Positions 1 through 8,613 of a stretch of 64,000 nt of DNA are shown here, piece after piece. Below the pieces are notes generated by a model, which was not told the DNA's origin, did no database searches, and saw nothing but the letters and a program-made list of their open reading frames with translations. The DNA is taken from contig NZ_JAGGLV010000001.1 of NCBI RefSeq assembly GCF_017874735.1, positions 558,001 to 622,000 on the forward strand, written 5' to 3'. This DNA comes from Paenibacillus silagei. Lineage in GTDB: Bacteria; Bacillota; Bacilli; Paenibacillales; Paenibacillaceae. Numbering within the stretch: position 1 is the stretch's first letter; every line of letters begins with the position of its first letter. Position numbers and translations under genes: made by a program.

Positions 1-372
1 GACTGCAACGGTGAGCAGGATGCCCCTCGTTTCCATTTGGCGTATGGACAGCTTGCCGCCGTGCATGTTTCTTTTCCACATATAAAAGCCTACAATATTC
101 ATGGGCACAAAGAATAACAGATTCAGCATAACCTCGCCGAATAATCCGTTGATATAGGCCAAATAAGCATATCCGAACGTATTATACATCCCGAATCCAT
201 AGCTCGCCAGCTTCCCCTTCGCCGTCAGCACCACGCATAGTACCCCGGTGATGAAGACCGTGAACCCGAAGAGCGAATCCTTGGACATCACCGTAAAAAC
301 AACCGCGATCAGCGTAAATATCACCAGCCAGGCGAGTTCAAACCCGCTCCAGTTGCCGGGTGCCTTCTTCAT
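1..372 (-). CDS. pnuC: PnuC-family nicotinamide riboside-type transporter (3' end missing)
   Basis: The first 124 codons are present and the gene runs off the left edge of the window. The product is a hydrophobic inner-membrane protein. The stretch NGLFGEVMLNLLFFVPMN followed by GFYMWKRNM is the signature I associate with PnuC vitamin transporters, which facilitate uptake of the NAD precursor nicotinamide riboside. ATG at 372 is chosen because GGAGGG lies six bases upstream; an in-frame ATG at 378 overlaps that site. PnuC relatives also carry thiamine or riboflavin; no TPP or FMN riboswitch is visible upstream, so the substrate is inferred from family only. Confidence 0.78.
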   Translation of the reverse strand, partial: MKKAPGNWSGFELAWLVIFTLIAVVFTVMSKDSLFGFTVFITGVLCVVLTAKGKLASYGFGMYNTFGYAYLAYINGLFGEVMLNLLFFVPMNIVGFYMWKRNMHGGKLSIRQMETRGILLTVAV

Positions 373-385
373 GCTCATCCCTCCG

Positions 386-752
386 CTTCCTCTGTATCCT
401 GCAAAACAAATTACTTATTAACTAATTGATAATTACATTTTGTTAATATCAAGATAACAGAATTTATAACGGGATGCAAGCCCGATTTTCCACAACCTAT
501 GAGCTAACAGTCTTCGGCCGCCTGCTGAGAACCAATCATTTGGAGGATTAGATAACGGCGGTATTAGGAAGCTATTAAAACCTCCTTCACACGTACAAGT
601 CAGCCTATAAGCTGGCTGTTTTTGACGCCCTTCTACTTTTCTTCCATTTGTTGTTGCCTAAACCTCTTTATGCAAATATGATAGATTCATACACTCCAAG
701 ATCTTACATATTATCCACCACATTAGCGATCATATAAGGAGGAACGGCAGCA
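386..752. other. divergent intergenic region between pnuC and the VWA protein gene
   Basis: This 367-base gap separates two divergent genes. Next to pnuC it is AT-rich and holds an imperfect inverted repeat (GATAATTA, 7-base spacer, TTAATATC, about 431-453) that could be an operator. Near 601-623 there is a short hairpin (CAGCC/GGCTG) followed by five T on the plus strand, terminator-like but with no plus-strand gene before it. It could be a leader attenuator of the 753 gene or chance. I see no recognisable riboswitch or RNA gene. Confidence 0.4.
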
Positions 753-3700
753 ATGTTCAAGACAAGGATCATGAAACGAAGCTTCATCTTATTTGCCATT
801 CTGTTATTGGTATTCTCTTCTCTTCAGCTCAGGCCCGCTCTAGCTCAGGAAGACACGGGCGGCAGGCAGGAAACAACGTACACAGGAGAGGGGTACGAGG
901 TAATCTACACAATTTCCTCCCAGTGGGAAGGCGCCTTTAACGCAGATGTTACGATCAGGAATACGGGTAACCGGACGCTGGAGAACTGGAGTATTGGTTT
1001 TACATCCCCTTATGAGATTACGAATATCTGGAACGGACAAGTACAGTCCTACGAGAACGGAGTTTATACCATCAAGAATGCAGGCAGCAATCAGGACATT
1101 CCGGTGGGTGGCAGTGTGAATTTCGGCTTCACGGCTTCATTTGAAGGAGAGCTTCAGCTGCCTGTAGCATTTGAGATGCCGGGTGCGGAACAGATCGTAC
1201 CGGCGGGGCAATACGAAACAAGCTTCAAGGTAACAAGTGATTGGGAGAGCGCTTTTAACGGTGAGATTGCCATTAAGAATACATCGCAGTCAACCATAGA
1301 GGATTGGACGCTGGAGTTCGATTATGACGGGAACCTGGACCGGTTCTGGACGGCTGAAATTACCGGGCATACCGGCAATCATTACGTTATACATAATGCG
1401 GGCTATAATGCCAATATTCAGCCGGGCGAGACTCTGATCCTGGGCTTCTCCGGGAACCCGGGGAATGTGTCAAGCGAACCTTCGGGCTATCAACTGACGC
1501 AATTCTCAACCCGGAAAGTGACACCGGAGCCTGAGCCGGGCGGGGTCTCCGTGCAGCTTGATACGTACAGTCTCCAGCTTCAGAACAGTCCGGAAGGTGA
1601 TTATTACTTCCTGAACTCCAAGATGGACAAGCTGACCGGAACGCTGAGCGGGGCATCACAGGTCAAGGCATTCACTTATGAGATTACGGATAAAAATAAA
1701 GCAGTCCTCCAGCAAGGGACAATCCCTGTAAGTGCGGCGTGGTCTGCGGAAGGAATCGGGCTTGGCATCGGATACAATCTGCTGAAGCTGCGCGCACAAG
1801 TTCAAGATGGGACTGAAGTGACCCAAGAGTATATTATCGTGAACTTCGACGAGAGCAATCTGGATAACCTCGGGATTGACCGGGAGAAGGACAGCGATAA
1901 TGACGGAATTAGCGATTACTATGAGGAGCATTATGGCCTCTCCGCTACCAGCAAGGATACCGACGGCGACGGGTTAAGCGACCGGGATGAGCTGCTCGTG
2001 CTGAAGCTGAATCCGCTTGAACCGGACAGTGATAAGAACGGGACTGCTGACGGTGATGAAGACTACGACAAGGATGGATTAACCAACCTGGAGGAGCTGA
2101 TGCTGGGCACCAGCCTCATCAGTGAGGACAGTGACGGCGATGGCCTGACGGACGGCGAAGAGGTCCATAAGCACAAGACCGATCCCCTGAAGGCCGACAC
2201 CGATGGCGACGGACTCTCTGACGCCTGGGAACTCAAGATCGGAAGCGACCCGCTTGTGCCTGAGACGAAGTTCGCAAGAACGCTCAAGGCAGAAGAAGCA
2301 GGGGGCCAGGCTGTGCCAAGTGTGGCCGTGGAAGGGATCACTGCGGAGCAGGTAGACAGCTTGTCTGTCCAGCCGGTCCAAGATGGCATTCTTAATGATA
2401 TAACCATCCCCGGGTATATTGACCAGGGCTATAATTTCTCCATTAATGGAAGCTTTGAGAAGGCGACAATCTCCTTTGAGTTTGATAAAAGCTTACTGAG
2501 TCAGGCAGGCTTTGTGCCGCGGATCTACTATTACAATGAGGAGTCGCAGCTATTCGAAGAACTGCCGGATCAGCGGGTCGCCGGGAATGTGGTCTCGGCC
2601 GAGACGGCTCATTTCTCCAGGTACATTCTGCTGAATAAGACGGTATACGACCAGGTCTGGCAGTATAAGTTCCTGTATGATGAGGGGCAGGAGCATTATG
2701 CCGGGATGGATGTCGCCTTTGTCATTGATTCCTCGGGCAGTATGTCAGACAATGACCGGAACAATGTGAGAATCAGCGTTACCCGGCAGTTTATTGATCT
2801 GCTGACGGACAGTGACCGCGGGGCTGTGGTTGATTTTGACAACTATGCTACGGTATTATCCGGCTTCACTTCAGACAAGGCCGTGCTGAGTCAGGCTGCG
2901 GGGCGAATTGATGCGAACGGCGGAACAACTCTGAGCAGCGGGATTGCCAGTGCGATTAGTCTGTTCACCGCCGGCGGCAGAACGGATGTCCTGAAGTACA
3001 TTATTATGCTTACCGACGGGGAAGGCTCTTATGACACCGCACTGACCAAGCGGGCTGCCGACCAGGGCATCGTCATATATACAGTGGGCCTGGGGAGCAG
3101 TATCTCGACCAGTGTGCTGACCAGCATGGCTCAGGGCACCGGCGGCAGCTATTATCATGCAAGTAATGCCAGCCAATTGTATGGGATCTTCGATACCATT
3201 GCCGAGACTTCCGATCTGTATAAGGATACAGACCAGGATGGCATCAGCGATTATCATGAGAAGGAGATGCAGGCCGGAAGACTGCGTGTTGGTACTGGCG
3301 GTGCGGCAATAAGGTTGAATTATCTGGATGCAGACAGCGATAACGACGGGCTTAAGGACGGGCAAGAGATCCGTATTGTTAAATCCGGCGACAAGGTCTA
3401 CGCCTATTTGTACTCCAATCCCAACCTGGCCGATACGGACGGCGACGGCTTGAACGATGCGGTGGACAGCAGAAGACTGATTCCAGATGTAAGGGAGGCC
3501 CTGATCCTTCAATCTGATAACAGAGAAGGAATTCTTAAGAAAGCACCGCAGGGAACTTCCCCAGTCTCCGATGACCTGACGTTCAATGACTACACTTATT
3601 TTGAGTTACTCAAGCTGGACCCGGTATTCTCGGTGGCCAGAATTACGCCCGAGTCCATGATCTGGGGCGAGATGGCTCTTCTGTTCGTTGTCGGCAAAAT

Positions 3701-4304
3701 AGGTGCAACGGATGATATGAAATTCGTTCTTGGCGATCTGATCTCAACGTTCAAATACAGCAAAACCATTAATGAGGGAACCTCGGTAACCCTTGGCGAC
3801 ACCTTCGATACCAGCAAATATATCAAGTATCATAACAGCCAGCTGGATAATGCCGTCATCACGGACGCCAGCACCCAGAACTATGTACAATTAATCAAGA
3901 ATTTTGTTGTGCAGGAGCTGCGCAGTAATAACGGTGATCTGTCCAGACTAAAATTTGATCCGAACAGCAACCGGAATGTGGTGTATAGTTACGTGAATCA
4001 ATTCCCGACCAGCCCGTATCCGGTATTTACGGAGAAAAGCAATCTGTCGTTATCTCTGGCTATCCATGCCTTCCATGGTCATAATATTACCATTAAGGAC
4101 TTCAACAACAACGGAGGTCAATTCAGCGGCAAGCTGGTGTTCCATTTCTACGATCATTTCGGCCTGGATGCTGATGATGAGATTAATAATCCGGGATTTG
4201 TGGACTGGTTCACTTTGCAGCACTACGAACGGTTCAACGGCAAATATGTACCTTTCATTACAACGATTGACTACGAGCTGCCTTTTAGCGGCTCCGTTAA
4301 CTAA
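753..4304 (+). CDS. secreted multidomain protein: CBM2-like pair, TSP3 calcium repeats, VWA domain, toxin-like tail
   Basis: This 1183-residue exported protein has a signal peptide (residues 1-31, hydrophobic core ILFAILLLVF, cleavage near ALA-Q). Two cellulose-binding (CBM2/CBD-like) beta-sandwiches follow at about 41-145 and 151-255. Thrombospondin-type-3 calcium repeats of the DxDxDGxxD kind lie at about 374-504 and 823-905. A von Willebrand A domain sits between them at 650-820 with an intact MIDAS (DSSGS, later LTDGEG). The last ~95 residues form a compact module with HFYDHFGLDADDE and FVDWFTLQHYERF, reminiscent of DUF3289 toxin-like ends (recalled, not verified). The start is fixed by AAGGAGGA nine bases upstream. 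There is no LPXTG anchor. It is probably a surface adhesin, or a polymorphic-toxin-like exoprotein with 4323-4835 as partner; the second reading is inference. Confidence 0.8.
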   Translation: MFKTRIMKRSFILFAILLLVFSSLQLRPALAQEDTGGRQETTYTGEGYEVIYTISSQWEGAFNADVTIRNTGNRTLENWSIGFTSPYEITNIWNGQVQSYENGVYTIKNAGSNQDIPVGGSVNFGFTASFEGELQLPVAFEMPGAEQIVPAGQYETSFKVTSDWESAFNGEIAIKNTSQSTIEDWTLEFDYDGNLDRFWTAEITGHTGNHYVIHNAGYNANIQPGETLILGFSGNPGNVSSEPSGYQLTQFSTRKVTPEPEPGGVSVQLDTYSLQLQNSPEGDYYFLNSKMDKLTGTLSGASQVKAFTYEITDKNKAVLQQGTIPVSAAWSAEGIGLGIGYNLLKLRAQVQDGTEVTQEYIIVNFDESNLDNLGIDREKDSDNDGISDYYEEHYGLSATSKDTDGDGLSDRDELLVLKLNPLEPDSDKNGTADGDEDYDKDGLTNLEELMLGTSLISEDSDGDGLTDGEEVHKHKTDPLKADTDGDGLSDAWELKIGSDPLVPETKFARTLKAEEAGGQAVPSVAVEGITAEQVDSLSVQPVQDGILNDITIPGYIDQGYNFSINGSFEKATISFEFDKSLLSQAGFVPRIYYYNEESQLFEELPDQRVAGNVVSAETAHFSRYILLNKTVYDQVWQYKFLYDEGQEHYAGMDVAFVIDSSGSMSDNDRNNVRISVTRQFIDLLTDSDRGAVVDFDNYATVLSGFTSDKAVLSQAAGRIDANGGTTLSSGIASAISLFTAGGRTDVLKYIIMLTDGEGSYDTALTKRAADQGIVIYTVGLGSSISTSVLTSMAQGTGGSYYHASNASQLYGIFDTIAETSDLYKDTDQDGISDYHEKEMQAGRLRVGTGGAAIRLNYLDADSDNDGLKDGQEIRIVKSGDKVYAYLYSNPNLADTDGDGLNDAVDSRRLIPDVREALILQSDNREGILKKAPQGTSPVSDDLTFNDYTYFELLKLDPVFSVARITPESMIWGEMALLFVVGKIGATDDMKFVLGDLISTFKYSKTINEGTSVTLGDTFDTSKYIKYHNSQLDNAVITDASTQNYVQLIKNFVVQELRSNNGDLSRLKFDPNSNRNVVYSYVNQFPTSPYPVFTEKSNLSLSLAIHAFHGHNITIKDFNNNGGQFSGKLVFHFYDHFGLDADDEINNPGFVDWFTLQHYERFNGKYVPFITTIDYELPFSGSVN

Positions 4305-4322
4305 TTTCAATGGATCAGGCAG

Positions 4323-4835
4323 GTGAAGCTATTGAGTCGCAGGACACGAGTCTTACTTGGCATTACCATTATACTGTTGCTTGCAGCGGCGGGCTTCATC
4401 ATCATGTACGACCCCTCCATGGCGAAATATAATATTTTCCGGGAGCACCGCGCGCAGTTTGATGCTGTGAAGTCGGAGACCCTGCTGCTGATGGACAGCC
4501 TGGATGAGCAGAGCGATATCGGGAATACCTTCATCTACTCCAATAATCGTAATACCACCTCTCCGTTCCATGACAGTGTGAATACAGAATTGCAAGACAA
4601 GATCCGGCAGATCGCTGCATGGTCTGGGGACAGCCTGGACTTCGTGCGTTACAGCAGGCAGGACGGAAAGCCGCTCCTCAGGTTCATATTCGACTGGGAA
4701 AGGGAGCATGGCGCGACCTATCATATCGTGTATTGCGCAAGTCAGAGCATGGTGGAGCAGGCCTATGCAGCAGAGCCGGTTAAGTATAAGCTGACTCCAC
4801 TTGCAGACGGCTGGTACGGGATCGAGATAGAATAG
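4323..4835 (+). CDS. small membrane-anchored protein, possible partner or immunity protein
   Basis: The product has about 170 residues. An N-terminal transmembrane helix (about 10-28, VLLGITIILLLAAAGFIIMY) is followed by a soluble extracellular domain with no recognised family. It begins 18 bases after the VWA protein and ends just before a terminator, so the two genes form an operon. The start is either GTG 4323 or TTG 4332; the TTG has AGGTGA five to six bases upstream and may be the real one. A membrane-tethered single-domain protein right after a gene with a toxin-like C-terminus fits an immunity protein, but a folding partner or unrelated lipidless surface protein is equally possible. 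Confidence 0.7.
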   Translation: MKLLSRRTRVLLGITIILLLAAAGFIIMYDPSMAKYNIFREHRAQFDAVKSETLLLMDSLDEQSDIGNTFIYSNNRNTTSPFHDSVNTELQDKIRQIAAWSGDSLDFVRYSRQDGKPLLRFIFDWEREHGATYHIVYCASQSMVEQAYAAEPVKYKLTPLADGWYGIEIE

Positions 4836-4845
4836 TTTTTAGAAG

Positions 4846-4890
4846 AAGGGGTGTCCCACGCCATATCATGGCTGAGACACCCCTTTCTTT
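4846..4890. terminator. bidirectional intrinsic terminator
   Basis: GGGGTGTC (4848-4855) pairs with GACACCCC (4876-4883), followed by TTTCTTTT on the plus strand; on the minus strand an interrupted T run follows. It closes the 753-4835 operon and also the convergent 4916-7027 gene. Confidence 0.85.
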
Positions 4891-4915
4891 TGAACAAACC
4901 GGTTGCCCGCTCTGC

Positions 4916-7027
4916 TCACACCACATATTCGGCCATAATCTGCTCGATGTGGTACGGAGTCACTCCCTGGTCTACCGAGAATACGGTATCGGCCTGCTGT
5001 GGGGATGCGGCCAGTTCACCTCGGGCCTTGGCGTGCAGCGTGAACAGATCATACAGATCGAGCTTCTTCAAGGAGGTCATCGCCTTCCCGATGATCACCA
5101 TCCCCTTCTGGTTCCCTTCCACGTTATTCACATGGAACGGATCTCTGGTCAGGGACAAATCTGTCCAGATCACGGTCCGCTCCACCAGATCGAGTATCAC
5201 AGGAATGGCGAGTTGGGTATCCGCCGTGACATCAATCTTGTTCGACACCGTGGCTGGCTCATAGATTTCACCGGACCCCGGCTTCTTCCGCATCATCCAC
5301 CCCGTGAAGCACTCCGGCAGATTGCAGTACGGCTGTCCTGTGAAGGAATGTAGAGTCGCCACTACATACCTTCCGCCATACTCAACAATAGAAGGAATAT
5401 GCAGATCAATGAACTCACTGGCCCCGTAAGGCGCCGTTACAATATCCCCGCTATGGACAGCATGATATTGTGCCGAGCGCAGATTCGTATAAGAGATATG
5501 TTCGACATAATTCCAATTCTTATCATACATCACTGCGGACAGGTCAATATCCACGCGGCCTGTGGAGGTACCGTCCATCTTCCCTTCCTTCCACCAGCAG
5601 AAGAAACGGACCGTGTTCCCTTCTTCCAGCGGAATCCGGCTTCCCCGTACCAGAGTATGCAGTGCTTTGCTGGCTGACCGCTGGGAGAACGGCACAAGAT
5701 AGTCCTTCAGACGCTCATCCACATATACTTTTCCCAAGGAGGGCCGGACAGCGAACCGTGCCACCAGCGTCTGCTCGCAGAGATCCACAATATCCCGGCA
5801 GTCTTCTTCACTGATCTCCGGCAGAGTATTAGGAGTGGCCCAGGCTTTGGCGACATTTCCCTTGGGAAAAAACACCCTAAGCTCCGGCAGCTCCCGCTGT
5901 CGCGCGAAGTAGCTCTTCACCTGCAGCAGCACCGGGGTCGATACCTGGTCTGCCACTTCTGCGAAGGCCATCACCACGTACTCCGGCTCGCGGGTCATCC
6001 GCAGCAGCTTCGCCAATCTTCGTGCGAATTCACCCGGACGCTTCGCCAGCAGATCCAGCGCCGTCCACATCTGGTGATACTGAAGGGCAAGCTCCACACT
6101 TCCGTTAAAGGTCGTGAAGGCTTTGTTGTTGCGCAGGATATCAAAAGCTTCCTCACAGCGCTTATACCGCTGTTTATATTCAGATGGATGCAGGATCTCG
6201 CCAAGACGAATCCAGCGCTCCCTGTACCTTAGCATATCCTCGGTGATCGTCTGACACCGCTCCAAGAGCCCCAGCAGCAGCCGGCGTTCACTACGCTTGA
6301 ACTTGCGGAAGCGGGTGGCCGCTGCCAGACTGACATCGCCCTCCGACCAGGCCACCGCCAGCCGCAGCACATCGGTTGCTGTCATGAAATAGGGGCTTAT
6401 TGTGGCTACATCCGCCTTATCATGCCTAAGCAGCGAGGCTGCCACGAATCCGGCATTCTCCTTGAACGGGATCTCCTGCGGCAGGAGTTCATCCAGTTCT
6501 TCGTTGGCTGTATTCGCAATCACAGCATCGATATCCTTCTGATCCTCTGCCGAGATCGAGCCTCTGGCCTCCATCAGCTGGCGGATTAGGGTGCGGAACT
6601 CCGTGATGCTCCCCAGGTCAATGACCTTCAGCTTTACCTGTTCCTCAAGGGGCGTTCGCTGCACGGAATCAGCATATGGAAGCTCCCAGGTGTAATAATG
6701 GAACATCGCATTGAAATACAGCTCCGCTTCATCCTCCTGCATGACCTGCTCCGGGAACCCTGGATACATCGGTGCATAATGCACATGCGCGCCAACCATC
6801 CGTCTTACATCGGCAATCAGCGGATAATACAGCTGCTCGAAGGCCTCGCGGGGCAGCTTCTGGACCGCCCGGAACAAGGCAGGCGACAGGGTATATCCAA
6901 GCCCCTGCAGATTGCGGAGGGCTGCGGCCAAGTACCCCTTCGGTAGCTTCTTCGTGTCAGCAGCATCAGGTGTATGTTTCAGCATTATTTTGCCTGCTCT
7001 ACGCAGGTAGATTCGGTTAATTTGCAT
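4916..7027 (-). CDS. large cytoplasmic protein with TerD-like C-terminal domain
   Basis: The product has about 703 residues, no signal peptide and no membrane segment. The N-terminal two thirds are helical and unfamiliar. The C-terminal third (about residue 470 on) carries GRVDIDLSAVMYD, HSGDIVTAPYGASEFIDLHI and a following beta pattern that matches the calcium-binding TerD/CABP fold of tellurite-stress proteins. Large proteins with such a tail occur in Ter-type stress operons, but no terA-F neighbour is present here. The open frame extends upstream to 7126 but would run through a structured repeat; ATG 7027 (MQINRIYLRR) is preferred, with ATG 6985, which has AGCAGG at seven bases, as alternative. 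The role is probably a metal or envelope stress response, by homology only. Confidence 0.62.
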   Translation of the reverse strand: MQINRIYLRRAGKIMLKHTPDAADTKKLPKGYLAAALRNLQGLGYTLSPALFRAVQKLPREAFEQLYYPLIADVRRMVGAHVHYAPMYPGFPEQVMQEDEAELYFNAMFHYYTWELPYADSVQRTPLEEQVKLKVIDLGSITEFRTLIRQLMEARGSISAEDQKDIDAVIANTANEELDELLPQEIPFKENAGFVAASLLRHDKADVATISPYFMTATDVLRLAVAWSEGDVSLAAATRFRKFKRSERRLLLGLLERCQTITEDMLRYRERWIRLGEILHPSEYKQRYKRCEEAFDILRNNKAFTTFNGSVELALQYHQMWTALDLLAKRPGEFARRLAKLLRMTREPEYVVMAFAEVADQVSTPVLLQVKSYFARQRELPELRVFFPKGNVAKAWATPNTLPEISEEDCRDIVDLCEQTLVARFAVRPSLGKVYVDERLKDYLVPFSQRSASKALHTLVRGSRIPLEEGNTVRFFCWWKEGKMDGTSTGRVDIDLSAVMYDKNWNYVEHISYTNLRSAQYHAVHSGDIVTAPYGASEFIDLHIPSIVEYGGRYVVATLHSFTGQPYCNLPECFTGWMMRKKPGSGEIYEPATVSNKIDVTADTQLAIPVILDLVERTVIWTDLSLTRDPFHVNNVEGNQKGMVIIGKAMTSLKKLDLYDLFTLHAKARGELAASPQQADTVFSVDQGVTPYHIEQIMAEYVV

Positions 7028-7036
7028 AGTAAAAGT

Positions 7037-7105
7037 GTCCAGGAGAGCCGTATCCCTACTCGGTTTCAGTCCATGGGTAGAAGGAAGGAATACAATAGCC
7101 TGGAC
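7037..7105. repeat. hairpin motif copy 1 upstream of the TerD-like gene
   Basis: Outer arms GTCCAGG (7037-7043) and CCTGGAC (7099-7105) enclose AGAGC/AATAG internal-loop sides, an inner stem GTATCCC/GGAATAC (7050-7056 with 7087-7093, one G-U) and a loop containing GTAGAAGGAAGGA. The same architecture recurs in copy 2 with different paired bases. The transcribed strand is unknown. Confidence 0.6.
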
Positions 7106-7127
7106 GCCTCCTCTCTGAGTAAGCATC

Positions 7128-7192
7128 CTTCAGGAGAGCTGCGGCCCTAATTCATCCAATTGAGTAGAAGGAAGGACCGCAATAGCCTGAAG
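7128..7192. repeat. hairpin motif copy 2
   Basis: Outer arms CTTCAGG (7128-7134) and CCTGAAG (7186-7192), inner stem TGCGG/CCGCA (7140-7144 with 7177-7181) and the same conserved single-stranded segments as copy 1 (AGAGC, GTAGAAGGAAGGA, AATAG). Stem bases differ between copies while pairing is kept, which suggests a structured RNA or a folded repeat unit. Confidence 0.6.
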
Positions 7193-7397
7193 ATCTCCCG
7201 GCGATCTTGCCGCCGTTTGATGAATCCATCATCGCACACGGTCCAGCGGGCCAACAGGGCGGAAGTATTACGACAGAGGGAAATTTTAACTTATAGCTCG
7301 TCCCGCACCTTTTCGCACCTTGTATTTTTGTTTTTCTTGAGGGTATGTTATCATTCATAAAGTAAGTTAAATTTTAAATGTTTAGGAGGGATACCTG

Positions 7398-7463
7398 ATG
7401 AAAAAGAGATCTATTCAACATCTGTCTGCTGGAATCGGGTATTCGACTGCTGTTTTTTTCTAG
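7398..7463 (+). CDS. 21-residue small ORF with strong ribosome site
   Basis: ATG 7398 lies seven bases after a strong AGGAGGG (7384-7390); the frame reads MKKRSIQHLSAGIGYSTAVF plus a final F before TAG. The basic start and hydrophobic end could be a leader or secreted peptide, or the start of a decayed gene, since nothing recognisable continues after the stop. AT-rich DNA with a weak TTGAGG -35 box (7337-7342) lies upstream. It sits 81 bases before ridA, so it could be that gene's leader peptide. Confidence 0.4.
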   Translation: MKKRSIQHLSAGIGYSTAVFF

Positions 7464-7544
7464 AATTCATGTAGACGGGATAGGTCTGTCCAATATGAAG
7501 TAATACTATAAAAAACAGCCCATTTAAAAGGAGACTTATAAGCA

Positions 7545-7946
7545 ATGAGCCTAAATAACAATGTCATTCAAAGATATAATCCTGAGAATATAGCCAAACC
7601 GGTTGGAAGCTACAGCCATGTCACTAAGATCAGCAGAGACGCTGAGATGTATGTCTTTTCCGGTCAAATCGGGATCGATCAGAACAACAATATTCCCGCA
7701 GATTTCAATCAGCAAGTAACCAATACGATAAGTAATATTGTCGACATCCTGTCTTCACAGCAGCTAACCCCGGATCATGTCATCAAAATCAACATCTGGG
7801 CGACGGAGGAAATCGATTGGGATCATTTCTATTCCATCTGGAATGAAGTGTTCGGCCCTACGCCTCCCTCCATGACCGTTGCCTATATCCAAGGATTAGG
7901 CCTGCCTGAATTGAAGATCGAATTGGATGTTTGGGCCGCTGGTTAG
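7545..7946 (+). CDS. RidA/YjgF/YER057c family protein
   Basis: 133 residues, the normal length of the family. RidA proteins are cytosolic homotrimers that hydrolyse reactive enamine/imine intermediates of amino acid metabolism. The family hallmarks are present: SGQIGID near residue 42, and the C-terminal block SMTVAYIQGLGLPELKIELD. The canonical catalytic arginine region (normally R-x-x-x near 105) appears replaced by a tyrosine/glutamine context, so deaminase activity is uncertain and it may belong to a non-canonical Rid subgroup. AAAAGGAG lies 11 bases before ATG 7545. It is monocistronic, or preceded by the 21-residue ORF, and ends at a strong hairpin. Confidence 0.88.
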   Translation: MSLNNNVIQRYNPENIAKPVGSYSHVTKISRDAEMYVFSGQIGIDQNNNIPADFNQQVTNTISNIVDILSSQQLTPDHVIKINIWATEEIDWDHFYSIWNEVFGPTPPSMTVAYIQGLGLPELKIELDVWAAG

Positions 7947-7964
7947 AGCGTAGCGTAAATTAAT

Positions 7965-8012
7965 ACACCCAAAACAAGCCCTAGAAGTATTCTAGAGGCT
8001 TGTTTTGGGTGT
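7965..8012. terminator. bidirectional hairpin between ridA-like gene and XRE gene
   Basis: Arms ACACCCAAAACAAGCC (7965-7980) and GGCTTGTTTTGGGTGT (7997-8012) are perfect complements with a further TAGA/TCTA pairing inside. It lies between convergent genes; there is no long T tract on the plus side. Confidence 0.8.
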
Positions 8013-8053
8013 CAGAACCATTCCCTGTTTCCTTTGCTTTGCCCAGAAGCTCC

Positions 8054-8260
8054 TTAAAAGTAAAACATGTCTTCAAACTTTTTATCCAGTGCAATACATA
8101 GAATCAAAGCCAATTTTGCGGTGGGATTAAACTGTCCCGTTTCTATAGAACTTATCGTATTCCGTGATACACCCACCATTTCGGCCAATTGCGCCTGCGA
8201 CAGATTAAGTTCACTTCGCGCTTCCCGCAGTTTATTTTTTAACACCAAATGCTCTGTCAT
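8054..8260 (-). CDS. XRE-family (Cro/CI-type) transcriptional regulator
   Basis: 68 residues, essentially a single helix-turn-helix: NLSQAQLAEMVGVSRNTISS followed by IETGQFNPTAKLALILCIAL, matching the short YozG/YvaO-like XRE repressors of Bacillales. It starts one base after the stop of the membrane-protein gene 8262-8579, so the two are translationally coupled. A perfect inverted repeat covers the shared promoter (8614-8660), making autoregulation likely. Such regulator/membrane pairs are common, but their signal is usually unknown. Confidence 0.9.
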   Translation of the reverse strand: MTEHLVLKNKLREARSELNLSQAQLAEMVGVSRNTISSIETGQFNPTAKLALILCIALDKKFEDMFYF

Positions 8261-8261
8261 C

Positions 8262-8579
8262 TTAATTTGTCACCCCGTTAAGATAGAGCACTAGAAAGGC
8301 AATACATACGATACATCCTATAACCGTTTTGAGTAAATCAATTTTTTTATGAGTCAAAGTATATATCCCCATACTTTCACTGCCCAGATAACCAAAAAAC
8401 ATCGTTACTAATGCATAGGTTGTTTCCAGATGGTTGTTATATAAATTAAACACAGCTAAAATGACAAACAGTATTAACATTCCCGTGACGCCGCTTTTTC
8501 TTCCTTTATGAAAAACAAATTCTCTGCCCTCGTCTTTTTTTTCTTCTCTGCTTTTCTCCAATATCTCTTCTTTATTCAC
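8262..8579 (-). CDS. small membrane protein encoded with XRE regulator (DUF6442-like)
   Basis: About 105 residues. A charged cytoplasmic N-terminus (EEILEKSREEKKDEGREF) is followed by three predicted membrane helices (GMLILFVILAVFNLY, TTYALVTMFFGYLG, TVIGCIVCIAFLVLYL). GTG 8579 is preferred over the longer frame at 8615 because GGAGGAGG lies six bases upstream. The layout resembles the small Firmicute membrane proteins annotated DUF6442 that sit with a short XRE gene; the family name is from memory. It is first in a two-gene operon behind a consensus promoter. A role as sensor or partner of the repressor is inferred from this pairing alone. Confidence 0.75.
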   Translation of the reverse strand: MNKEEILEKSREEKKDEGREFVFHKGRKSGVTGMLILFVILAVFNLYNNHLETTYALVTMFFGYLGSESMGIYTLTHKKIDLLKTVIGCIVCIAFLVLYLNGVTN

Positions 8580-8613
8580 AAAAATCCTCCTCCCGGATTG
8601 GCAAATCAACGCC

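Noticed and set aside
601..623. Confident terminator of a plus-strand gene
   Set aside because: Short 5-bp stem and no plus-strand gene upstream; kept only as a note in the intergenic entry.
7027..7126. N-terminal extension of the TerD-like protein
   Set aside because: It would translate through the conserved hairpin copy 1 and adds residues without resemblance to the family; the internal start is preferred.
7037..7192. yybP-ykoY (manganese) or glycine riboswitch
   Set aside because: Conserved core sequences of these classes are not present, although tandem layout and TerD context prompted the check.
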